DNA from: Anagrus nilaparvatae
Taxonomy: Eukaryota; Arthropoda; Insecta; Hymenoptera; Mymaridae
Reading direction: 5' to 3'
DNA: 64,000 nucleotides
Assembly (NCBI GenBank): GCA_022575985.1
Contig: JAKSXM010000002.1
Coordinates: 16,913,001 to 16,977,000, forward strand
This document shows, one piece after another, positions 40,201 through 51,486 of the stretch (positions within the stretch are counted from its first letter, which is position 1; every line of letters begins with the position of its first letter). The position numbers were made by a program, and so were the translations under genes. The notes below the pieces were generated by a model. That model made no database searches. It saw only the letters and a list, made by a program, of their open reading frames with translations, and was not told where the DNA came from.

Positions 40201-42948
40201 GTAAACGTACCCTTATAGCCCTGTTTGAGCGTAAGCAATACGAATGAATTTAACCCTTTTATCATAATTTTTTTTAGAATCTAGCTTTTAAAAAATACAC
40301 AAAATTAAAAAATGTTTATACCTCTTCCCGATGTATAATCCATCCACGACCAATACTGTCGAGAAACCAAAGGAATACTTTTTGACATTTCTCTTGTTAT
40401 TTCTTGTATTTCCCTTCTGAACTTTTTGTATTGGATAGTCACTAATTCCTCTTGGTAAATTTAACAAAAATTACATTATTAGTTAAAAAATAAAATATAT
40501 TTTTAAATAAACGATTTTCCAAAGTAACTTTTTAGAATTTTTCAATTTACCGTTAAGTTACATGAAATATTATTGTTTATCCTCCGCACTTTAATCCCTT
40601 TTTGGATTGTCTTGCAGAGACTCACAACAACCACACCATGCATCCACAACCTTCTGCACTGTTTTAATGTTTTTATTTCTTAGGGAAGCCGGTATATCGT
40701 CTATGTTACAATATACTGATCGTTCCTTTCAGAAAACTGTTTTTTAATCTATTTTAATATGGGTTTTTGCAGGAGGAAGTAGTTACGCGATTAATGGTTG
40801 CGAGCTTATTTCTATTTTAATGAGGGGATAAATGCGTCCGCAGCCGTCTTCAGATCTTATGGGAACTATGCTGACATTCGTCTGGCTCAGAGGAAACTGC
40901 AGAAAACCTCTGTTAGCATAGCGCGGAGCCTTGTTTTCTTCATAGTATTCGATTTTTCTTTTAAATACTATGCTGGAAACAAGTTCCTGGGCCATAAGTC
41001 GCAATATAACTTAAAAGTTTTTACTTGAAAATTAATTTTTAAATTAATTGAAAAATAAAAACTGAAAGTCATCGAGTGGGATTCGAACCCACGACCCACA
41101 TGAATGCCTTAATCCACTCGGCCACGGCTGGCCTAGTTACATGAAATATTAATAATAAATAATACATTAATAAAACACACATTAATATTTTCTGTAAATT
41201 TAAATCAACATCTTGTAGCTTTGTATAAACTTTATCTAAAAGTAGTACATTTTCCTAAATTAATATAATCTTTTATTAACATATAAATTTTTTAAAAAAA
41301 TTTGAATAAAAATTTTATATCCAAATTTTAAGGCTCTTCAAAATAGATATTTTGAAGATTATTTGAAGATTCAAATAATTTGAATTAGAAGTAAGATTTT
41401 TATTTAACGAGGCTTAAAACCTATAGAAGGCTAAAAATCGTACTTTACATATTTTTTCCAAATCCGTCGTTAGTTTTGACCTACCACCCTTCTAAATTCC
41501 CGAAAAATAGGGGTAAAAAGGGGTAAAACGATAATTTGAGAACACGACGGATAAGAGACTGTTAATGTTAAAAAATATAAATAAAAAGATCATGAAATAT
41601 CATTTTCAGATGTAAGGTACAATCCTCGGCCATAAACAAAGAATGACCCAAATTTACGTTTGATTTGGGCCATTCTTTATTTTTCTGGCCTAGGACCGTA
41701 ATATACTATTGTATGGAAAAATTTGACTGCATATTTTATAGGGTAAGATCTCCAACCTTATTTTGTGAATAGGGGTGGTTTTTTCAAAAACTTTAAAAAT
41801 ACATTTTTTTTTGTTTTTAGTGGACTTCCGTTAGTAAAATTCGCTGTTGAGTCAAATTTGAAAAAAAATTAATGACCAAACATTCATATATCGCAGCTAA
41901 TGACACGCATAGTAAATTGTAAGTATAAATATTTTCGATTCGATATTTTATTTAAAAAATTAATATTTGCGAACCGAAATTTTTAAAAACTGAAAACTTC
42001 TTCATGGATGGGAGGTCAATTGCAACAATGCTTCGCAACCCCACGGAGCTTTAGGGGTTGGTTTGCGAGTTTTATCGGACCATACGGACCAACTACACTA
42101 AATTTTGAAACCCTTTAAAAACGATTTTTGAATTATCGAGATTATTTTTGTATTATCTCGATCTAATAGAAATCAAAACGAGATTGTTTTTTACCTGAAA
42201 GTTCTTCTGAAATCATATCCTTAGCAAGCTTAACCATTTGAAATCCATTGTAATTAATAATTGCATATCGGGCATATGCATATGCAAGTACTAATTGAGA
42301 AGATAAGTCCAAATCTGACGTATAATATTTCGATACTTCATAACGACTTTTCTGAAGAAAAAAATTTAATTTCAAAGTTATTTTTTTAATTACAATTTAC
42401 TGCTGTTAACTTACATTTAAAAGAGGTAGCAATAAATTATAATGATCATTTCGCAGCAAATTTAATTTTTGAATTAGATTCGAGGTTGAATTGGTAGAAT
42501 TTTGACGTATTTTTTCTGTAATCTCAATTTTCCAGGAAGTAGCATCATCAGAAGTAGAATTTAGTCTCTGTTGCAAGTCATGATAAGAATCAAAATTTTT
42601 TAAATCATTTTTAAGTATTTCATTTACAGATTTTATTGTTTTAATTGAATCATCATCTATATTTTCAGGATAAAAAAAATCATCTATTTCTTCATAAACT
42701 TTCTCTACTAAATATCTATGTTGATATAATTTCCTATCAATATGATATATTTTCTTTGATATCTCTTCTGAATTCGATGCATTGTTAAAAATTTTTTCAT
42801 GTAAGTCAGCTGCTTTTACAATTGAATCAATGATATTGAAAGGATCTACTGGATAATTAAAATTTTTAGTTTTGTAAACATTTGCGAAAGATTGCATTTT
42901 AAAGGTACAAAATGCAAATAAAAAGATGAATTTCCAAACATGAGACAT
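37296..42948 (-). CDS. Secreted insect protein of unknown function, 637 aa
   Basis: Seven exons join in phase on the minus strand (1914 bp): 42948-42415, 42351-42195, 40450-40322, 38605-38394, 38315-38101, 38024-37653, 37590-37296. The first ~22 residues form a signal peptide (WKFIFLFAFCTFKMQSFA), so the protein is probably secreted or enters the secretory pathway. Residues about 30-275 are mostly helical and charged, with N-glycosylation-type sites (NNAS, NSTS, QNST). The middle (about 285-415) holds about 15 Cys, including CESGKNNC, CQDSC and CPYYLCSC. A beta-rich C-terminal part follows and ends LSGISLYHSRLLAGDFLGVK plus a short tail. The layout recalls an insect-only family of uncharacterised proteins, possibly DUF4803, but I cannot confirm that. 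Introns 2 and 3 hold a SINE and a foldback. The exon 3 acceptor (accaag) is weak, and the phase alone fixes its frame. Confidence 0.8.
38675..39748. mobile_element. 1.07-kb foldback element in an intron
   Basis: The ends are AATCGACACATACAAGCCAT and its reverse complement ATGGCTTGTATGTGTCGATT. Inside, paired phrases such as CTCAAGGCATGTAAAATTTT (left) and AAAATTTTACATGCCTTGAG (right) show long, imperfect inverted arms of roughly 400-500 bp. The right arm is interrupted by a younger MITE at 39464-39668. It lies in intron 3 of the secreted-protein gene. Confidence 0.8.
39464..39668. mobile_element. MITE with CCCAAGTAAAAAAGAG ends nested in the foldback
   Basis: 205 bp starting CCCAAGTAAAAAAGAGAATA and ending with its reverse complement. 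The interior is repeated ATATATTG/CAATATAT. It is flanked by TA on each side. The left arm of the host foldback preserves the uninterrupted site (reverse complement AATTACCTACTAGG) with a single TA, which proves insertion with a TA duplication. Confidence 0.88.
40573..41134 (-). mobile_element. tRNA-Ser-derived SINE, 562 bp, 17-bp target duplication
   Basis: The direct repeat AGTTACATGAAATATTA flanks the element at 40556-40572 and 41135-41151. Read on the minus strand, it starts with a tRNA-like head (41134 to about 41068) containing an A box (TGGCCGAGTGG) and a B box (GGTTCGAATCC). The body of about 430 bp is GC-richer than its surroundings, and the tail ends GATTAAAGTGCGGAGGATAA without a long poly-A. 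The box sequences match serine tRNA, but the anticodon arm is missing and the acceptor ends do not pair. Open frames of 73 and 76 codons on its two strands are incidental. It lies in intron 2 of the secreted-protein gene, in the same transcriptional sense as the gene. Confidence 0.88.
41616..41702. repeat. Palindromic repeat family P, copy 2
   Basis: A shortened member: CCTCGGCCATAAACAAAGAA and TGACCCAAAT on one side pair with ATTTGGGCCATTCTTT and TTTCTGGCCTAGGACC on the other. It lacks the CCGAGGCGAAGCC centre of other copies. It lies in intron 2 of the secreted-protein gene. Confidence 0.7.
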
Positions 42949-44845
42949 TTTTTTAAAACTTTAATACCTGAAAAAGAGAATAAAACGGCATAATTGATGC
43001 AAAAAAATAAAAATGAAAAGTACTTTAGAACTTGGAAATTAAGGATGGGGGGGTCAAATTTGCCCAGTTTAAGGGGGGGGGGGGTCAGAGATTTAAAATA
43101 ATTTCAATCTAGGAAATTTGAAAAATCTGGGCTTACAGACTTAGAATAATGCAGGCTTATAGACTTGGAATAATTTTGGTTTAAGGAACTAGAATAATAC
43201 ACGTTTAAGGAATCAGAATAGTTTGGGTTTAGAATCTTAACATCTAGTAATGGTGATAATAAAAAATTATAAAAATATCAAATTGTATTGTAATGTTGAG
43301 TAACATTTTCATTATACCTAGCCTTCAGTTGAAAGTAAACAAATTCCATGCATTTAGGTTGTACAACAACATTATTGTACAACAACAAATTCATAGATTT
43401 TTTTTTAGAAAGGAAATCATTAATCTGTCACTTTTCAAAACTCGTAGCATGTTTTTGGACTATTTTAGCTATTTTTTTTTTAATTTTTCTAAATCTTTAC
43501 TTCCAGTTTTTGTAAAAAGTTTCTTCTATCATCTGTATTTATATTTTTTGGCTTCATAAATCAGAATGTTTTGGTACTTTCCAAAAATATACGGTCCTAT
43601 TATCAGCTACATCCTATTTTAGACTAATTTTAGTTATTTTCATATTGTTTGTTTACCCTTTTAATTCTAGTCTTTGTGAAAACTTTCTTTAATTGATTAT
43701 TATATTTTTTCACGTGGATACTCGAAATTCTGGATCAGTGAACCAAAAAACTCATTTGAGCCATATCTAGACACTCAAATCCGAATACATCCCCTTTTTA
43801 GGTATAATTATTTCTAATTTAAGGCGAAATCCCAATTTCCCATAGAAAAGACACCGCAATCCGTAATCAGTTAACTTTACAACTGTGAGATTATAATTAC
43901 CCTTATATTCTTTGTTATAAATTAAATGTTTATTGAGTAATTATAATATTTTTGTAGGTTTAGGTAGCTTTTGAAGGATTAGAAATTGCAGTTTATAGAT
44001 TAAAAAATAATGATTTAGAATAAAATAATTCATTTATTTACCTTGATTATATATTGAAACAAAATTGATGTACAAATATACTTAAAACTCCTGAACTACA
44101 CTTCACAATTGTTAATGAATACAATAGATGAAATATAAAAATGAGTTAAAGATAAAGAAAGAGGATGAGCTACGTAAAGACGTACTTAACTGAATGCACG
44201 AAATACCAAGACTAAAAATAGATTAAAAGGGGGCGATGTTAAAACGTACTTAACTGGATGCTCGAAAAACCAAGAATGCCTTTAATGAACCATTAGGGCT
44301 TATATGAGCCCGTCGATCGAAGAACAGCGTAAAGAATTTTATAAGTATAGTTAGGCACAGTTCGCTTATAGAGGAAATAGGTCTGGCAAAAATGCAAAAA
44401 GATTCTGAGCATGGGGGGTCTCGCAAACTCGTTCCTTTTTTGCCAATTTTTAGATATAACTTAATTTTTAAAAACCAGTTTCTTTACATTTCTTTTTTAC
44501 ATTTTTTTTTGAAAATTTATATAAAATATTATTATTCAGTGTAAAAAATTATTTAAACTTGGCAAAAAATTATATGACTAAGATACTTTTTTTTAGTAAA
44601 AAAAAAAACCTATAAATGAAGAAATCTTTTATTAAGACTCAAAGTGACAAGGTTATAAAAACGCTAACAATAACCAAAATTGGCTAAAAATTGGCTATAG
44701 CGGATAATGAGACCATTTTTGGGAAAAAAGGCCGAAATATTCGTAATCAGAACACCAAAAAACATAAGTAGGTACCAATAAAAAACCGAGGGAAGACTTC
44801 AATGCATACGAACCTTAGGGGCCACCTCTGGATTATTTATGCGTG

Positions 44846-45254
44846 CACTGTAAAAAGTAACTTTCTTAGATTTACAAAAAAAATAAATTTTTTTCGAAAA
44901 ATTAGTGAATTTTCAAAAAATTTTGTAAATATTCGATAAAAATCGTAAATTTACTAAATCTAGTATATTATCGAAAAATTCGAGAATCCTCGATTTATTT
45001 TTGTGATTTTACGAAAAAAGTTGTAAATTCACAACTATTTTTCGTAAATTTGCAACTATTTTTTGAAAATTTTCGAAAAGAAATTGTAAATTTTTAATTT
45101 TTCTTGCGAATTCACAAAAAAAAATCGAGAATACTCGAATTTTTCGTTAATATACTAAATTTGGTAAATATACGATTTTTTTCGAATATTTACAAATTTT
45201 TTTGAAAATTCATTAATTTTTTTTTTTAATTTAAGAAAGTTAATTTTTACAGTG
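44846..45254. mobile_element. MITE family M1, copy 3
   Basis: 409 bp with ends CACTGTAAAAAGTAACTTTC and GAAAGTTAATTTTTACAGTG (one mismatch), flanked by TG on both sides as at copy 2. The interior has the same TTTTCGAAA/TTTGTAAAT motif runs but is about 100 bp longer than copy 1, so length varies by internal repeat number. Confidence 0.88.
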
Positions 45255-46531
45255 TGTATATTGGGTATGTGTATAATTATGCAATGTGATAGCAATCGTT
45301 TAAAAGATTTTGATATAACTTTTTCTTTCTTCTTGATATGGCATATATATATAATAAATATAATCTCAATATATTTCTCATAAATCATTTAATAATTTGG
45401 CATTTGATAAATACTGTCTACAATACAAAAGCGATCTATGTAATTGTTTTTATACAAGTAAATTAAAATATTTATAAAATCAAATTTAAAGGACGAAATT
45501 TCCATTTTTAAAAAGCTAGTTTTTCTGTGCAGGCATTTTTAAGTGCGTTGGTTTAGTAGGTAAAACTAAATAAATTAAGTTTAATAATAATTAAGGTGAA
45601 TTTATTAAATTAGTTAAATAATATTTTAATAATTGCATTTTAATTTCATAAGTGTTTTTTTATTTTTATTTTTAAAGAAACAAAATCTAAAATTAGAAAA
45701 TTCTTCCCCAACTATTAATAATATCAATATTCAATATAAAATAATTTTGAATGATGATTGTATAGAATATTGTAAAGAATACGCGTAACTTTTTAATTTT
45801 GTATTGGAGTTAAAAAATATAAAAATAATTGAATTTAGTGGTTCTTATTTTAATAAAAGAATAATTATTTTGATGTGAAAATATTGAGGATAAGTCAAAA
45901 GCTGCAGGTTCGATTTTCTTCTATATATAGACTTAAATTTCTTGTTATATAACCTATTTTCATCCAAAATAATAAAATTCGTAAGAAAAACTATAATCTA
46001 AAAGCTCTATAAGAACAAAAAATTATATTTCATAATAGACAAATTTTTCAAAATTTTGAATTTCCTGCCAAGTCACGTGAGCAAATAAAAATCTGATTAA
46101 ATATTTGGATTTCTAGAGAAATTTTACCTGATATGGGCATATATATTTTGGTGATATTTGAAGCAATCGTGTTTAAATGGCGAATTTTTAAAGTTTAAAG
46201 TCATTATTTAAGATTTAAATTCTCTGCAGCTTTTGAGTTATTAATTATTTAAGTTCAAAGACGTAATGGTAAAAAAATGAATTTCTCTTGCGCAGTCCAA
46301 AAAAATTTTTTTACCCCAAAATTGAATTTTACGGGAAATTTCCTATCGAGATCTAGGAGTAAATATTGAATTTCTTATAGAAAAAATAAGAAAAATAAAC
46401 GCTCTTTTGTTACAAAATTAACTGACCCAACTAAAAAAACACGAAAATAACAACCAAAAATCGAGAATTGAACCATTGAGCTAAAAATTGGCAGAGACTT
46501 GTCATTAGTTATGTACTTTCGGGGAAAAATA

Positions 46532-46612
46532 GTTTGGACCCATTTCTGTAACCCTTCATTTCAATTTGGACCCATTTCTGTAACCCTTCATTTCAATTTG
46601 GACCCATTAACG
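46532..46612. repeat. 32-bp tandem repeat, 2.5 copies
   Basis: The unit TTTGGACCCATTTCTGTAAC plus CCTTCATTTCAA is repeated twice exactly, followed by a partial third (TTTGGACCCATTAACG). The identity of the copies suggests a recent duplication. Confidence 0.9.
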
Positions 46613-46761
46613 TGGAGCTCTCATATTTTTTATGCTTTGTGTTAATTTAGGATTATAAAATTATGATTTTATTAGATAAACCGTGCTAACATGAATTAGT
46701 TAATATATTATATTCTAAAATATGATATCAAAAAAATATATAAAAACATATTAAATATTAT

Positions 46762-46878
46762 TACCGCTCATGTCCAGAAAAGTACAGAATGGCCCAAATC
46801 GCACGTAAATTACCTTCCGAGGCAAAACCGAGGATGCTAAACTGCGATTTGGGGCATTCTATGGACAAGGGCCGTATA
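46762..46878. repeat. Palindromic repeat family P, copy 3
   Basis: Full-length member: CATGTCCAGAAAAGTACAGA, GGCCCAAATCGCACGTAAAT, CCTTCCGAGGCAAAACCGAG, then AACTGCGATTTGGGGCATTC and ATGGACAAGGGCCGTA. The outer arms pair (TGTCCA with TGGACA; GGCCCAAATCGCA with TGCGATTTGGGGC). Confidence 0.8.
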
Positions 46879-47338
46879 AAATTTTTCTACGGCAGCAGCG
46901 AAAAATTTACTTTCGTTGAGACTGTCCAGGTAAAAAATTTTTTACTTTGATAATCTTCAAAATTTATTTTTATCTTTTTTTTAATTACTTGTGGGTAAAT
47001 AAAGTAAAATAATATCAATAAGCTTATAAGCTTACTAATTTAATTACATTATAATTTATTATTTGAGAAATACATTCATACATTATTTTAGATTTTACAG
47101 TAACATGTCACCACCGGTAAATTATGTTTAACATTTATGTATTGAATGTAAAAGAATAAAATAAAATTCTTAAAAATAATTTTATATGCTTAATTCTATT
47201 CTATGACACTATTTTTGCAAATTTATGGAGCTTAATATAATTTCTATAACATCAGTTTTTTTAAATAAAAATAATTAGAAGAAAGTTAAATGGAACTATA
47301 TATTTTGAAACAAGTTTTTAAATTATTTTAATATTAAT

Positions 47339-48914
47339 TCAGTTAAAACCAAAGTTTGGCATATCTTTGTTCAACGCTTCTGTTTCTATTAATATTAAAG
47401 ATTTATTATTATAAATTTTTTTTAATTTATAAATTGCATCATAAGTATAAACGATCAATGTTAAAAAATGTTTATCCAACCGATTATTTTTAATTGTATT
47501 AGCTGCTTCACAAAAATTTTTAGTTATATTTTCACAAGATGAAACATCAATTTTTTCTAATTTTGGTGAATGGGTTACTAAGTCAATTAGTTCTTTATCG
47601 GTTATGTTAGTACCACCAACAATTAAACATTTTAAATTTCGAAATGATTTTGGATATAAATTATTCAATCTTATTCCTGAAAACTTACATTCTTCAAAAT
47701 TTAAGAACTGTAAATACTTTAACCGACTCAAAGCTTTTACGATGCTATCTACTTCTTTATCACGAATATTCAGTTTTAACGATTCAAGCATAAGCAACTG
47801 ACTAAAATAACCAAGCCCAGTTTTAGATAAATTATTATCATAATAATCATTGTATACATAAATGTCAAGTTCCTTTAAATTTTTACATTTTGTTAATCCT
47901 TTCATGAAATCTTCTGTTAACAGATCAACTGCACATTGAAGATTCTTTAAGTTTTTGAATTCACTCAAAGAATAAAATGATAAATCATTTCCATGAAATT
48001 CCATCTGTAAAACCTCAAGATGTTCTTTTGTTAAATTATCCAAAAATTCTTTATCAACTACTATTGTGTCTTGCAGCATAAGCTTCCTTATATTTTTTTG
48101 TTTAAAAATTAATTCCGAGAGCCCATCAATCTTGTCATTACTGCAAGTTGTAAATTCTTCAATGTTTTTACAATTGCTTAGTATTAATGATTTTACCATT
48201 TTAATTACTAATTCATTATTGTAGCTGCAGCCTACCTGGCAATTGATTTTTTTTATATTTTTTAATTGTTTTAAAAAATTACACAAATGTTTTGAATTTT
48301 TTAAAGATGTATTTTCCATGATGAATTCTTCAATTATTAAAGGTCTCAAATTATATAAGCAAGTACCATCTGTTTCAATACATTTCATATAAATATTAGC
48401 AAGATTAGCGTTCTTTTTAAATAATTGTCCAATGTTTGCATCGGTAAAAATATTTTTTTCAAAAGTATAATCCGTCAAACTTAGTTTTGTTAAATTATTA
48501 CAATATTGTTCAATAATTTTAAGAATGCGATGATAATCTAAATTATTGTTATAAAAAGCAGTTATGGATAATGTATTCAATTGAGCTCCATATTTTTGTA
48601 AAAAGTATTTTATAAAAGGTATAAATTTCTGATTAAATTTGTCATATTTTGTAAACTCTTTTTGAAATACACCATCAAGGTTTAAACTATCCCATGATTT
48701 ATTGATAATAAAATTCCATTTTTTACATACATTAGAGACCTTGATTTTTTCCATAACTGATAAATGTTTAAAAATTTCCTTCCAATGGTAATCTTTTAAT
48801 TTGTTAATACTTTTACATGTAACTGAAAAATTAAATTTAATTATGATAAACAATAAACTTTAATAAATATTATATCTTTCAATTTCTATTACCTGATGCT
48901 AAATTTTTCTCCAT
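47339..48914 (-). CDS. F-box/leucine-rich-repeat protein, 501 aa
   Basis: A 22-bp first exon (48914-48893, MEKNLAS) and a large second exon (48822-47339) join in phase to give 501 residues; the intron has clean gtaata/tttcag borders. An F-box lies at about residues 12-50 (LKDYHWKEIFKHLSVMEKIK, VCKKWNFII). The rest is a series of irregular leucine-rich repeats (for example LKNLQCAVDLLTEDFMKGLT, FRNLKCLIVGGTNITDKELI, SPKLEKIDVSSCENIT), as in FBXL proteins. These recruit substrates to SCF ubiquitin ligases through Skp1. Lys and Asn are abundant, following the base composition. A close paralog lies 8.5 kb away on the same strand. The substrate is unknown, and the divergent LRRs suggest a lineage-specific expanded family. 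Confidence 0.85.
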
Positions 48915-49080
48915 TATTATAATCTGATATTAAAGTCTAACACCTTGCAAAAATAAAATAATTAACCTCTAAAAGCCGTTTCTAGATCTATTGAATTTTG
49001 CACACAAGATTAAAAAAAATTAATTAGGTCTAGAAAGGGCTCTAGTTAATGAATTTAAATTTATAAGATATATTAACTAA

Positions 49081-49325
49081 TTACAGGTGAATCGTGAATA
49101 TAAAAATACTATTTCTGGTCTGCGTCGAGAAAGCACGCATTTCCCGGACGCTACGCGTCCGAAAAACACGTGTTTTCTCGCCACAGACACAGAAAAATGT
49201 TATACGAGCCTTGTCCATAAATAAGGAATGACCGAAATCGCAGTTTACCATCCTCGGCTTCGCCTCGGAAGGTAATTTACGTGCGATTTGGGCCATTCTT
49301 TACTTTTCTGGACTCGAGCCGTAAA
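49081..49325. repeat. Palindromic repeat family P, copy 4, with adjoining second hairpin
   Basis: A hairpin at about 49110-49200 (GTCGAGAAAGCACGCATTTC, GGACGCTACGCGTCC, GTGTTTTCTCGCCACAGAC) is followed directly by a full family P palindrome at 49201-49325 (ACGAGCCTTGTCCATAAATA through CTTTTCTGGACTCGAGCCGT). The same two-hairpin composite occurs in reverse order at 52.4-52.65 kb, so both parts probably move or are copied together. Confidence 0.75.
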
Positions 49326-49465
49326 TATACTATTATGTTATGATTAGGTAAATTTTAAACTGATTTTAAAATAATTTATACATACAACATTACGCTTGGG
49401 TAAGGTTAGATGATGTTAAATAAGTGGCGCACCTATTTCAAAAATTAATAAATTATAAATCATTA

Positions 49466-49870
49466 CCCGCTCGGGAAAGTTACTCTTGTATTACGCGTAT
49501 TTCAATCAATCGTGGCTTCACTTTTGGCTTATTATTTATTATTTTATGAAAATTTTTCAAGTAAAACCAAAAACATATCTTTAATCGTGAGTATCTCCTT
49601 TATCTAATTATAGAATTTCAAGTCATTTTAAAAATTAGTTTTGAAAAATTGATTTTTTCTTTTCGATTTTTTATTATGTGAAGTAAATTAATTTACTCGA
49701 AAACTATTTTTTAAAATGGCTTGAAATTCTATATTTTAGATAAAGGAGATATTGACGATTATGGATATGTTTTTGGTTTTACTTGAAAATTTTTCAAAAA
49801 ATAATAAATAAGGCAAAAGTGAAGCCACGATTGAAATACGCGTAATACAAGAGTAACTTCCCCGATCGGG
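49466..49870. mobile_element. 405-bp foldback MITE with CCCG.TCGGG ends
   Basis: The left end CCCGCTCGGGAAAGTTACTC and the right end GAGTAACTTCCCCGATCGGG mirror each other. Arms of about 190 bp run to the centre (GTGGCTTCACTTTTGGCTTA with AAGGCAAAAGTGAAGCCAC; AAGGAGATA with TATCTCCTT). TA flanks both ends. The extreme 10 bp are themselves palindromic. Confidence 0.85.
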
Positions 49871-49944
49871 TATTTCAGCTGTGTCAGTGTAAGCTAATCC
49901 CGTAATCGGACGCTTTCTCACCGTCCCATCAGCTTAATTTTAAT

Positions 49945-51040
49945 TAAAACAAAAAAAAAAATACCCTGCCAACTAACTGGCACTAAGGTTCCTCAAACAA
50001 TGAGCTTAATACATTAATATGCCACTGATATCACCGATTACAACCATGCAATCATATACATACATTTCTCTCTTAATTCCATAATAGTTGTGAAATATCA
50101 CCGGCTACAATATTTTCAGATATTAGTACTTTCATGGAATTATATGAGGTATTACACTAAAAAAAAAAAATATTGCAGTTTTTTTAATTTTTTTGTATTT
50201 TTAATTTTGAGAAAAAAATTTTGAAAAAATTCGATATCAGATCCAAATAGTTACTATAAACGAACTTTCTAAAACTAGTACTCTTATAGAAATAAATTAG
50301 GTACTACGTCCAAAGAGAAAAAAAATTTAGTGTTTTTTGTATTTTTTTATGACGAAAATTTTGGAAAAAAAATTTTCAAAAAATTAATTATTAAATTCGA
50401 GATATCGAGTAAAATTCGTACTTTCAAATATAAGTACTTTCGTGGAAATAAATGAGGTATTACATCCTAATTAAAAAAAAAAAAAAGTATCTAGAGCTTT
50501 TTTGGTGAAAAAATTTTTGAAAAAAAAATTAGGTCTTAATTTCATAACGGTTGTGAAACATCACCGGTTGCAATATTTTCAGATATTAGTACTTTCATGG
50601 AATTAAATGAGGTATTATTATTATTATTATTATTATTATTACACCCAAAAAAAAAAAAATATTTCAGGTTTTTTAATTTTTTTGTTTTTTTAATTTTGAG
50701 AAAGAATTTTTGAAAAAATTTGGTATCAGAAACAAAAAATGACTATAAACAAACTTTCCAAAATTAGTACTTTTATAGAAATAAATTAGGTACTATGTCC
50801 AAAAAGAAAAAAAAAATTGGTGTTTTTTGTATTTTTTCATGAAAAAAATTTTCAAAAAATTAAGTATCAGATTCGAGATATAGAGTAAAAACCGTACTTT
50901 CAAATATAAGTACTTTCGTGGAAATAAATGAGGTATTACATCCAAATTAAAAAAAAAAAAAGTAGTTTGAGATTTTTTGATGAAAAAATTTTTGAAAAAT
51001 TAGGTCTTAATTCCATAATGGTTGTGAAATATCACCGGTT

Positions 51041-51092
<52 letters not shown>

Positions 51093-51190
51093 TTTTTTTA
51101 AAAACCGGTTTTTTAGCTTCCTGGGGTCTCAAAACGTGCTTATATGCCAAAAAATCAAAAATCGAAATTTGACCTATCACAATTGTTCCT
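49945..51190 (-). repeat. Dispersed repeat R1, long copy with internal tandem duplication
   Basis: The copy runs from ATACCCTGCCAACTAACTGG to GTTCCTCATTGAGGAACC. Inside, a unit of roughly 465 bp starting TTAATTCCATAATAGTTGTG (50072) is repeated from 50540 (TTAATTTCATAACGGTTGTG), and a third start occurs at 51006. An (AC)n microsatellite (51045-51089) and an ATT run (50614-50641) are included. Relatives lie at 4.7, 35.8-36.4 and 54.8-55.4 kb. It has no open frame of note, and the class is unknown. Confidence 0.75.
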
Positions 51191-51426
51191 CATTGAGGAA
51201 CCAAAATTATAATCCTATAGAAAAATGATCAATGAAAAATTCTGCAGATGCGATATCTACTCTCCCTTTTCACGGAAAATGTTCCCAAAACAGTATAATA
51301 AATAAAAGAACAGTCTGTATAAAAAAATCGTCTGCTCTGCCATTGCGCGCATTGGCCGCATGGGGATTCAAAAATATGTGCTTTCTTGCAGTGACGAATA
51401 AAAATTATGTTTTCCCTTTTCCGTAA

Positions 51427-51486
51427 AAAAAGAAAGCCCTAGATCGAAATTTACAAGCAATCTGGGCCATTCTTTACTTTTCTTTT
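51427..51486. repeat. Palindromic repeat family P, partial copy
   Basis: Only one arm is clear: GAAATTTACAAGCAATCTGG then GCCATTCTTTACTTTTC. A decayed version of the adjoining second hairpin (AATATGTGCTTTCTTGCAGT) precedes it at about 51340-51400. Confidence 0.55.

Larger units (their letters stand above)
42949..47338. other. Intergenic region with repeats
   Basis: No credible gene on either strand. It contains a G-rich tract (43043-43084), a loose tandem of roughly 30-bp units (about 43120-43230), a doubled phrase (ACGTACTTAACTG...ATGC at about 44188 and 44247), MITE M1 copy 3, a 32-bp tandem repeat, and a family P hairpin. The rest is plain AT-rich sequence. Confidence 0.6.

Noticed and set aside
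40783..41028. Overlapping 73-76 codon frames on both strands
   Set aside because: Both lie wholly inside the SINE body and have no homology that I recognise.
41068..41134. tRNA-Ser gene
   Set aside because: A and B boxes are present, but the anticodon arm is absent and the acceptor ends do not pair. It is the head of a SINE with target duplications.
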